A stretch of DNA of 5,145 bases, from assembly GCA_029051445.1 (NCBI GenBank), contig JAIDKP010000129.1, forward strand, positions 1-5,145. Direction: 5' to 3'. Under the pieces are notes generated by a model that did not search any database, was not told where the DNA came from, and was given only the letters and a program-made list of their open reading frames with translations. The position numbers and the translations under genes are program-made. This DNA is from Muribaculaceae bacterium. Lineage in GTDB: Bacteria > Bacteroidota > Bacteroidia > Bacteroidales > Muribaculaceae. This document shows, in pieces, positions 1-5,145 of the stretch; position 1 is the first letter of the stretch, and every line of letters begins with the position of its first letter.

Positions 1-981
1 TCAAGGAAAATGACACAGAATCTGAAATCCATGCAGCTTGTGGATATCGCAGATGAATGCAATTCCTATACCGAGGAGCGCCATCTTGTACAGGAAGGAA
101 AAATCTACGGGTTCTTCATGATTCCGGAAAATTTCGAGCACGATCTTCTTGCCGGCAGATCTCCGGTTGTGACGTTCTACACCAACATGACGTTCTATGT
201 TCCGGCTTCACTTGCATTCAAAACATTCAAGACGACAGCACTGATGTCAAAAGTCGGAGTGATAATCGAAGTAATGGAGTCGGCCGGAGTCAACGGCTCG
301 AGTGCCCTGCCGTTACTTCAGCCGGTATCATTCCAGGGACGTCCAATAGGCAATCCGGGGATGAACTATGCCGTTTATCTCTGCAACTCATTCCTGCCTT
401 GTGTACTGCAGCTGATGATTCTGCTTGTGACATGCTTCAGTCTTGGTCAGGAAATAAAACACGGCCGCAGCCGTCAGCTCATGAAACTGGCCGACGGATC
501 GATTCTTAAAGCTCTCTTTTTTAAGCTTCTTCCCGAGACTATAGTGTGGTGGGTGATGATTCTGTTCATCGAATCATGGCTTTACTGCTGGCAAGGATAT
601 CCGATGAATGGATCATGGTTCTGGATCACATTGTCGGAACTGATGTTTGTCCCTGCCTGCCAGGGCATGGCCCTACTGTTTTTCGGTTTACTTCCTAATC
701 TCAGGCTGTCACTGTCGATAAGCGCGTTGCTCGGTATCCTGAGTTTCTCGATCGCGGCGTTCTCTTTCCCGGAAGAAAGCATGTACCCTGAAATCTCGAT
801 ATTCAGCTGGCTTATGCCGATACGATACAACTTCCTGATCTATATCGATCAGGCGCTGAACGGCCGGGAGCTGTTTTACAGCCGATGGTGGTATGTGGCC
901 TATATAGTGTACATGCTGCTTCCCCTATTGGTTGCAGGACGCATCAAAAAAGCGTTCATGCGTCAGGTTTACGTACCTTAA
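1..981 (+). CDS. ABC-2 type transporter permease, 5'-truncated by the window edge
   Basis: This is an inner-membrane permease subunit of an ABC exporter of the ABC-2 type (YhhJ/YbhS/YbhR-like, ABC2_membrane_3 architecture). The reading frame is open to base 1. The first visible codons (S-R-K-M-T-Q-N-L) align with S-R-E-L-T-R-N-L at residues 64-71 of the next gene, so the ATG at position 10 is internal and about 63 N-terminal residues, including the first membrane helix, lie outside the window. Visible residues 1 to about 115 are the extracytoplasmic domain, with an IPENF motif at 41-45 and FYTNM at 59-63. From about residue 121 onward come roughly five or six hydrophobic segments, ending in a basic tail (GRIKKAFMRQ). 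It stands 12 bp before a paralogous permease and is surely cotranscribed with it. The substrate is unknown. In related loci, HlyD-type adaptor and TolC-type genes lie upstream, but none is visible here. Confidence 0.88.
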   Translation, partial: SRKMTQNLKSMQLVDIADECNSYTEERHLVQEGKIYGFFMIPENFEHDLLAGRSPVVTFYTNMTFYVPASLAFKTFKTTALMSKVGVIIEVMESAGVNGSSALPLLQPVSFQGRPIGNPGMNYAVYLCNSFLPCVLQLMILLVTCFSLGQEIKHGRSRQLMKLADGSILKALFFKLLPETIVWWVMILFIESWLYCWQGYPMNGSWFWITLSELMFVPACQGMALLFFGLLPNLRLSLSISALLGILSFSIAAFSFPEESMYPEISIFSWLMPIRYNFLIYIDQALNGRELFYSRWWYVAYIVYMLLPLLVAGRIKKAFMRQVYVP

Positions 982-993
982 AACGTCAGCATT

Positions 994-2169
994 ATGGGAT
1001 TTATGAAAAATTTTGCAAAAGCATTTGCGTCAGAGTTCAGAATAGCGATCCACGACCAAGGCATACTTGTCTTCCTGATTCTTCTGCCACTTGCCTATCC
1101 TGTACTGTATTCGCTTATATACAACCCTGAATTTGCAAGAGATGTGGCAGTCGTCGTGGTTGACAACGACAGGACATCGCTGTCGCGGGAGCTGACAAGA
1201 AACCTTGATGCATGTCAGGAAGTTGAAGTCATCGGATATGCTGCCGACCTCAGTGAAGCCAAACGCGCTATGGACTCACGAGACTGTTTTGCCATAATCG
1301 AGATTCCCAAAGGCTTTCAGCGCAAAGTCGGACGAGGCGAGACCGCCAACGCGGTTTTCTACTCAGACATGAGTCTGCTTATACGCTACAAGGGAGTACT
1401 GACAGCTGCCACAAACGTCGCTCTTGCGATGGGAAGCGAGCTTCAGGCAAAAAAAATCGATGAGGTTGTCCCTCTTGCAGCAACCCTATCATCGGGAGAT
1501 CCCATGCCGGTCGAATCACATTTCCTTGGAAATATCCAGGGAGGATTTGACTCATTCCTTATGCCGGGCGTGCTGATACTGATACTTCAACAGGCCACAG
1601 TGCTTGCCGTAGGTATGGCAGGGGGAGCCAGACGCGAGAAAGGTCTGTACTGCGAAGGCAACGGCATGTCACTGCCGACATGGCTTTTGGGCCGCGCGAC
1701 ATGTTTTGTTGTCCTGTTTATGGTTCCGACAATCTACATCTGCCATTATGTGCCGTTGATGTTCTCATTCCCTATGGAAGGCAACACGCTTGAGATCTTC
1801 GCTTTCATAATGCCACTGCTGCTATCATCGGTCATGATGGGCTACTGCCTGCAGGGGTTAGTAACTGAGCGTGAATCAGTGTTCATAATATGGGTCATCA
1901 CCTCCATTATGTTCCTCTTTCTGTCGGGACTCACATGGCCGAGATATGCGATGTCGCCTGTCTGGAAAGCCCTCGCCGACTGCGTTCCTGCAACATTCGG
2001 TGTACTCGGCTTCATAAAGATGAACAGCAACGGTTCCACGCTTTCACAAGTCGGCCCCTGCTACACTGCTCTGTGGATACAGACTGTGATATACACCTGT
2101 ATGGCAATGATAACACAGTGGTATCTGCGCAAAAGCGAATGTAACCTGCGGAATAATACAATAGAATGA
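994..2169 (+). CDS. ABC-2 type transporter permease (second of a tandem pair)
   Basis: This is a complete 391-residue ABC-2 permease, presumed to pair with the preceding permease in an inner-membrane export complex. One N-terminal helix (about 24-43) is followed by a large extracytoplasmic domain (about 44-185). That domain opens with the family-typical stretch VVVVDNDRTSLSREL (53-67) and contains IPKGF (104-108) and VFYSDMS (121-127). A C-terminal bundle follows, with hydrophobic segments near 187-209, 231-252, 266-290, 296-313 and 357-378. The segment SGLTWP...MSPVWKALADCVPATFG (321-346) resembles the conserved re-entrant region of ABC-2 exporters. The start at 994 is 12 bp after the upstream stop; a second ATG at 1003 is possible. 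No Shine-Dalgarno sequence is seen, which is usual in Bacteroidota. No Walker motifs are present, so the ATPase must come from another gene. The substrate cannot be told from the sequence. Confidence 0.9.
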   Translation: MGFMKNFAKAFASEFRIAIHDQGILVFLILLPLAYPVLYSLIYNPEFARDVAVVVVDNDRTSLSRELTRNLDACQEVEVIGYAADLSEAKRAMDSRDCFAIIEIPKGFQRKVGRGETANAVFYSDMSLLIRYKGVLTAATNVALAMGSELQAKKIDEVVPLAATLSSGDPMPVESHFLGNIQGGFDSFLMPGVLILILQQATVLAVGMAGGARREKGLYCEGNGMSLPTWLLGRATCFVVLFMVPTIYICHYVPLMFSFPMEGNTLEIFAFIMPLLLSSVMMGYCLQGLVTERESVFIIWVITSIMFLFLSGLTWPRYAMSPVWKALADCVPATFGVLGFIKMNSNGSTLSQVGPCYTALWIQTVIYTCMAMITQWYLRKSECNLRNNTIE

Positions 2170-2181
2170 ATCATACAGTCA

Positions 2182-2210
2182 AAAAAGGCTTCTGAGAATA
2201 AGGCTTTTTT
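2182..2210 (+). terminator. Probable intrinsic terminator of the ABC permease genes
   Basis: Twelve bases after the stop codon, an A-run plus GGCTT (2182-2191) can pair with AAGGCTTTTTT (2201-2210). This gives a continuous 10-bp RNA stem with two G-U wobbles and a 9-nt loop (2192-2200). The T-run at 2205-2210 supplies the U-tract and the A-run before the stem mirrors it. The GC core is short, so it may be leaky. The AAGGCTT heptamer appears as a direct repeat at 2185-2191 and 2200-2206, which makes the near-palindrome. Confidence 0.5.
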
Positions 2211-2222
2211 AAAAATAAAACA

Positions 2223-2230
2223 TATCTTTG
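2223..2230 (+). promoter_or_regulatory. Candidate Bacteroidota -7 promoter element for the VTC cassette
   Basis: TATCTTTG fits the Bacteroidota housekeeping sigma -7 consensus TAnnTTTG exactly, and it lies 66 bp before the start codon of the VTC gene. A convincing -33 TTTG/TTG element at the right distance is not seen; the corresponding region is the T-run and A-rich tract of the upstream terminator. Transcription from here would begin near 2236, inside the left arm of the hairpin at 2230-2264. Only the match and its position are observed; promoter activity is inferred. Confidence 0.35.
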
Positions 2231-2264
2231 GAAAGACAGAGCGTTGCATCCGTTCTGTCTTTCC
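2230..2264. other. Strong inverted repeat in the leader of the VTC cassette
   Basis: The arms 2230-2243 and 2251-2264 form a 14-bp stem (GGAAAGACAGAGCG against CGTTCTGTCTTTCC, one G-U pair) around a 7-nt loop (TTGCATC). There is no T-run after it on the + strand, only CCGGTATATATACC, so it does not look like a standard intrinsic terminator for the ABC genes. It could be a backup terminator, an RNA leader structure, or a DNA operator for a dimeric regulator. The structure is directly visible; its role is not. Confidence 0.55.
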
Positions 2265-2265
2265 C

Positions 2266-2277
2266 GGTATATATACC
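2266..2277. repeat. Perfect 12-bp palindrome GGTATATATACC
   Basis: The 12 bases are identical to their own reverse complement. The site lies one base after the strong hairpin and 19 bp before the start codon of the VTC gene. It could be a regulator binding site or an easily melted AT core near the translation start; it may also be chance in an AT-rich leader. No known operator is recognised. Confidence 0.4.
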
Positions 2278-2296
2278 CTGACCTTAGTATTCAGCC

Positions 2297-3091
2297 ATGA
2301 CAGACTTCCGGCCACACTACTCCGAACTACAGACAAGACTTAACCGTTTTGCCACAATCAGGCTGGAAGATATGACAAGTGTGCGACTCCTCAACCGCAT
2401 AGACACCAAGTATCTCACGACATTTGAAAAACTACTTGAACTTCTTGATCTTGCAAAAGAGGAATACATGGTGCAAGTGATCGATGGCAAACGCAATCTC
2501 CCCTACTATACGATGTATCTGGATACCGATGACTGCCACATGTACACAGAGCATCATCGCGGAAAAAAATGCCGTAAAAAGATACGTATACGGCGATATG
2601 AAAGCACAATGCTGTCGTTTCTTGAAATCAAAAGCAAAAACAACAGAGGGCGCACACAAAAAAAACGTGTGAAGTGCAATACCGACGAGATCATGCTGCA
2701 CCGAGATTTCATAAATTTACACACCCCGTATTCAATTGAATCTCTGAAGCGCCGCATTGAAAACCGCTTTAACCGCATCACACTTGTCAACCGCGAAATG
2801 AGCGAACGTCTTACTATTGACACAAGACTGCGCTTCCACAACCTATGTAGCGGCAACCGGGTCATGCTTTCCGAAATAGTCATCATCGAACTCAAACGTA
2901 ACGGCAATATACCCTCTCCTGTCACAGGTATGCTCGGCCGACTCCAGATCAGGCCCTGCGGATTCAGCAAATACTGTATAGGCATGGCTATTACTGACCA
3001 TCGGCTTAAACAGAACAGATTTAAAGAACGAATCAGATTCATGGAGCGCAACACGACAATAGTGCGAGACAATGAAGCCTGGCCAGACTGA
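2297..3091 (+). CDS. VTC domain-containing protein, predicted polyphosphate polymerase
   Basis: This protein is predicted to polymerise polyphosphate from ATP in the cytosol. It matches the VTC domain (catalytic domain of yeast Vtc4, triphosphate tunnel metalloenzyme fold). The beta-strand motifs of the tunnel are present in order in the 264 residues: NRIDTKY (33-39, basic K38), YYTMYLDTDD (70-79), KKIRIRRYE (94-102, R97 and R99), FLEIKSK (108-114, E110 and K112), RLTIDTRLRF (171-180, R177), IVIIELK (194-200, E198 and K200) and GFSKYCIG (222-229, K225). These correspond to the basic substrate-binding residues and the acidic metal ligand of the family; the exact correspondence is my alignment by eye. 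There is no SPX domain, membrane helix or signal peptide, so the protein is a stand-alone catalytic domain. The start is the only ATG before the conserved core. It is first in a cassette with DUF4956 and DUF2490 genes; the DUF4956 product may hold it at the membrane. A role in binding another triphosphate cannot be excluded. Confidence 0.88.
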   Translation: MTDFRPHYSELQTRLNRFATIRLEDMTSVRLLNRIDTKYLTTFEKLLELLDLAKEEYMVQVIDGKRNLPYYTMYLDTDDCHMYTEHHRGKKCRKKIRIRRYESTMLSFLEIKSKNNRGRTQKKRVKCNTDEIMLHRDFINLHTPYSIESLKRRIENRFNRITLVNREMSERLTIDTRLRFHNLCSGNRVMLSEIVIIELKRNGNIPSPVTGMLGRLQIRPCGFSKYCIGMAITDHRLKQNRFKERIRFMERNTTIVRDNEAWPD

Positions 3092-3130
3092 AAACCTAAC
3101 CCCGAAAAAACAGATAACAACAATATAACC

Positions 3131-3790
3131 ATGGACGAACTCGAACTTATAGACACTCCCATGATCGCATCGGGCGACTTATTTGAGCTTGTGGCAAGAT
3201 TCTTGTTCAATACACTAATTGTGTGGATAATAATACATCTGCTATACTATCCGAAAAGCAAACGCCGAGATTATTACTTCACGTTCATGCTTATAAGTGT
3301 AAGCATCTTTTTTCTTATATTCCTGCTTGGCGGACTAAAGATCAAAGTAGGGTTTGCGCTTGGGCTATTTGCTATTTTCGGTATAATAAGATACCGCACA
3401 GAATCGATGTGTGTCAGAGAGATGACATACCTCTTTGTTATAATAGCGATATCGGTCATCAACGCTCTTGCCGTTACACTCAGCATTGTCGAACTTATCG
3501 TTGTAAATACTATATTCATCGTAGCCATACTCCTCTGTGAGCTTAACCTGCTCAACAAACAGCATCAGGAGAAATATGTGATTTATGACCGCATCGACCT
3601 TATTGTGCCCGACAGACATGACGAGCTCATCGCCGATCTTGAAAAAAGACTCGGACTAAATATCATAAAAGTAGAAGTAGGCGCTGTGGATTTTCTTAAA
3701 GATACTACAATGCTTAAAATACATTATCACGCCGATGAAAACAACTCGGTGAACCACATGATCAAACTACCTAAAGAACAACAGCGATGA
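3131..3790 (+). CDS. DUF4956 family inner-membrane protein
   Basis: This is a 219-residue integral membrane protein of the DUF4956 family, whose biochemical function is not established. Hydrophobic segments lie near residues 21-41, 50-67, 71-86, 97-115 and 116-137. The family-typical motif AIFGIIRYRTE (81-91) follows the third helix. The C-terminal part (about 138-219) is soluble, with an alternating strand/helix pattern around DRIDLIVPDRHDELIADLEKR and LNIIKVEVG, possibly a small ferredoxin-like cytosolic domain. DUF4956 genes are commonly found next to VTC-domain genes in bacteria, so a role as membrane partner, or as a translocation path for the polymerase product, is a reasonable inference. 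It starts 39 bp after the VTC stop, behind an A-rich stretch without Shine-Dalgarno. Its stop overlaps the next start by 4 bp (ATGA), which points to translational coupling. Confidence 0.88.
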   Translation: MDELELIDTPMIASGDLFELVARFLFNTLIVWIIIHLLYYPKSKRRDYYFTFMLISVSIFFLIFLLGGLKIKVGFALGLFAIFGIIRYRTESMCVREMTYLFVIIAISVINALAVTLSIVELIVVNTIFIVAILLCELNLLNKQHQEKYVIYDRIDLIVPDRHDELIADLEKRLGLNIIKVEVGAVDFLKDTTMLKIHYHADENNSVNHMIKLPKEQQR

Positions 3791-4590
3791 AGAAAATACT
3801 GACCTTGATTGTTATCACAGCCGCGACGGCATTTGGCGCAAGTGCCCAACAGCTATGGACTTCTGCCGAATTCAAAATGCCTGTGACAAAAAAAATCACA
3901 GCAGGAATTGAGGCAGAGTACCGTAGCACCGACAGATTATCGTCGACTGAAAGATGGGCTGTCAACGCTTCCGTAGCCTATCGCATGAAACCATATCTAA
4001 AATTTGATGCCGGATATAAATATATCAACGGCTACCGGGGCGACGAATTCAGCACCAAAATGCGAGACATCACCGAGCACCCCAAAAAACCATACCGCCA
4101 TTATTACACTCCCGGGTATCAGCTGCGGCGTCACCGCGCCTATATATCGGTGACCGGATCTGTCAAAGCCGGCAAACTGTCCATATCTTTACGCGAACGC
4201 TACCAGTTCACCCACCGGATCGGCAAGGACTATACACGCTACTACATAAACTCGTCCCTACCGTCACACGATTTCACAAAAGACGATTTCATGACTTCGG
4301 GAACGACTCAGGAACGTATAAAGGAAGCCCGCGACAAACACTCGCTACGCTCACGCGTCGAGGCCGAATACACATTCAGCAAGAAGTGCCGATTCAAACC
4401 ATATGCGAGCATAGAAATGTATAATACTCTGAACGAGAAATTCAGTAGCGACAAAACACGCTATACTGCAGGTTGCAGCTACAAGATAAACCCGCACAAC
4501 AGCATCGACCTGTTCTACCGTTTTGTACGCGAATATGAGGGAAGCACCAATATAAATGTAATAGGCGTAGGGTACTGTTTCAAACTTTAA
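3787..4590 (+). CDS. DUF2490 family protein, probable outer-membrane beta-barrel
   Basis: This is a 267-residue secreted protein. The N-terminus (MKKILTLIVITAATAFGASA|QQ) is a clear Sec signal peptide with likely signal peptidase I cleavage after A20, and no lipobox cysteine. The mature chain shows repeated amphipathic strands with aromatic girdle residues, for example QQLWTSAEFK, ITAGIEAEYRS, RWAVNASVAYRM, LKFDAGYKYING, AYISVTGSV, LSISLRERYQF, VEAEYTFSKK, RYTAGCSYKI and SIDLFYRFVREY. It ends in NVIGVGYCFKL, a plausible closing strand. This pattern fits DUF2490 proteins of Bacteroidota, which are predicted outer-membrane barrels without a known function. Its ATG overlaps the DUF4956 stop (ATGA), so the two are translated as a coupled pair. 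The context implies a part in the envelope side of the VTC cassette. Whether it forms a pore or is structural cannot be judged here. Confidence 0.85.
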   Translation: MKKILTLIVITAATAFGASAQQLWTSAEFKMPVTKKITAGIEAEYRSTDRLSSTERWAVNASVAYRMKPYLKFDAGYKYINGYRGDEFSTKMRDITEHPKKPYRHYYTPGYQLRRHRAYISVTGSVKAGKLSISLRERYQFTHRIGKDYTRYYINSSLPSHDFTKDDFMTSGTTQERIKEARDKHSLRSRVEAEYTFSKKCRFKPYASIEMYNTLNEKFSSDKTRYTAGCSYKINPHNSIDLFYRFVREYEGSTNINVIGVGYCFKL

Positions 4591-4608
4591 CTTAAAATAA
4601 AAACAGCA

Positions 4609-4643
4609 AAGGCCGCATTGCTTCCCGATTGCAATGCGGCCTT
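4609..4643 (-). terminator. Intrinsic terminator of the malate dehydrogenase gene, in a convergent gap
   Basis: A perfect 13-bp inverted repeat (AAGGCCGCATTGC at 4609-4621 against GCAATGCGGCCTT at 4631-4643) encloses a 9-nt loop. Read on the minus strand, the stem is followed by GCTGTTTTTATTTTAAG, a good U-rich tail, 22 bp after the malate dehydrogenase stop. Read on the plus strand it is followed by CGTCATGTCTC without a T-run, so termination of the VTC cassette here would be weaker or rely on the hairpin alone. Confidence 0.85.
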
Positions 4644-4664
4644 CGTCATGTCTCAGTATTAATT

Positions 4665-5145
4665 TCAGCGCAGATTGGGATTTATCTTTCCCCACTCGCT
4701 GATCGGCGGAATGATACCGAGCGAGATCACCTCGTCACGCAGTTTGCACAAATGATGATAGCTACGGTCGAGGGCTTTCCTCTCATCCGGCGTACCTGCG
4801 ACAGGCTTGACCTCAACACCGTTTTTATCAACGGTCGTCTCCATGGCCATCATGATATGGTTGTAGGTTCCGTCGTTAACATAAGTACCCACAGGCCATG
4901 TGAACGGCTTGCCTCCCATGGCAGCAGCAATCATTTCGATCGAGAGATATGCCGGACTCTGAAACGAAGAGCGTCCGCGCAGATCAATGATATTCTTACC
5001 TCCTTGAATCACTCGCTGCTGCATTTCCTCCCATTCTTTCTCTGGCAATGCCTGCGTTCCGATAATCTGTGACAGAGGTTGTCCTGCTACCGTAGTAGTA
5101 GAGGCAAAAACCGCCATCTGCTCGCCATGACCGCCATATGTACGG
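4665..5145 (-). CDS. mdh: Malate dehydrogenase, C-terminal half (5' end outside the window)
   Basis: This NAD-dependent dehydrogenase interconverts malate and oxaloacetate in the cytosol as part of the TCA/reductive succinate route. Only the last 159 residues are visible, of an expected roughly 330. The window opens at RTYGGHGEQMAVFAST, which carries the catalytic histidine in the GGHG motif (visible residues 4-7). Next come VIQGGKNIIDLRGRSSFQSP (44-63), SIEMIAAAMGGKPF (68-81) and the tail LCKLRDEVISLGIIPPISEW. These match the long Bacteroides-type malate dehydrogenase as I remember it. The frame is open through base 5145, so the ATG at 5117 is internal. The gene converges on the DUF2490 gene with 74 bp between stops and has its own terminator at 4609-4643. 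A lactate dehydrogenase assignment is less likely; the substrate-selecting arginine region lies outside the window. Confidence 0.9.
   Translation of the reverse strand, partial: RTYGGHGEQMAVFASTTTVAGQPLSQIIGTQALPEKEWEEMQQRVIQGGKNIIDLRGRSSFQSPAYLSIEMIAAAMGGKPFTWPVGTYVNDGTYNHIMMAMETTVDKNGVEVKPVAGTPDERKALDRSYHHLCKLRDEVISLGIIPPISEWGKINPNLR

Noticed and set aside
10..12. The ATG at position 10 as the true start of the first permease
   Set aside because: The frame is open to base 1 and the codons before it align with conserved residues of the paralogous second permease, so the real start is outside the window.
57..509. A 150-codon plus-strand open frame inside the first permease gene
   Set aside because: It is an alternate frame of the permease, cysteine- and serine-rich with no hydrophobic pattern or motif, while the overlapping permease frame is clearly coding.
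2554..3210. A 218-codon open frame on the minus strand opposite the VTC gene and the start of the DUF4956 gene
   Set aside because: It lies almost wholly antisense to a VTC gene with clear conserved motifs, its translation is a serine/arginine/leucine-rich mix without domain motifs, and it fits no operon on that strand. It is a shadow frame.
4351..4695. A 114-codon minus-strand open frame opposite the 3' end of the DUF2490 gene
   Set aside because: It runs across the terminator hairpin and overlaps the end of the malate dehydrogenase gene in another frame; no start context or motif supports it.
4629..5072. A 147-codon plus-strand open frame opposite the malate dehydrogenase gene
   Set aside because: It is antisense to well-conserved malate dehydrogenase coding sequence, begins inside the terminator hairpin and shows no recognisable motif.
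1..5145. tRNA or rRNA genes, CRISPR arrays, insertion sequences or integration sites
   Set aside because: No repeat-spacer pattern, transposase motif, paired terminal repeats or tRNA-like cloverleaf was seen; nearly all bases are accounted for by five ordinary-looking + strand genes or gene parts and one convergent gene.

Overview
The window looks like chromosomal DNA from a Bacteroidota bacterium, most likely order Bacteroidales. This is inferred from three things: the protein families present (a VTC-domain polymerase next to DUF4956 and DUF2490 proteins, and a malate dehydrogenase whose C-terminal half resembles the roughly 330-residue Bacteroides form), A-rich start regions without Shine-Dalgarno motifs, and moderate base composition. 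Genus cannot be fixed from the sequence alone.

Left part (1-2169, + strand): two ABC-2 type membrane permease genes lie in tandem, 12 bp apart. The first is cut by the left window edge, with about 63 codons missing as judged by alignment to its neighbour. The two proteins are clear paralogues and probably form a heterodimeric export permease. No ATPase, HlyD-type adaptor or TolC-type channel is visible here; any such genes would lie upstream.

Intergenic region (2170-2296): it holds a probable terminator hairpin for the ABC genes, a match to the Bacteroidota -7 promoter element, a strong 14-bp hairpin and a perfect 12-bp AT-rich palindrome, all just before the next operon.

Centre (2297-4590, + strand): a compact three-gene cassette encodes a cytosolic VTC-domain protein (predicted polyphosphate polymerase of the triphosphate-tunnel fold), a five-helix inner-membrane DUF4956 protein, and a secreted DUF2490 protein that is probably an outer-membrane beta-barrel. 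The last two genes overlap by 4 bp (ATGA). The set therefore has one predicted product for the cytosol, one for the inner membrane and one for the outer membrane. This suggests, but does not prove, a polyphosphate-synthesis machine linked to the cell envelope. It is the most interesting part of the window.

Right part (4665-5145, - strand): the C-terminal half of a malate dehydrogenase gene converges on the cassette. A perfect 13-bp stem hairpin between the two 3' ends carries a T-rich tail on the minus strand and serves as its terminator.
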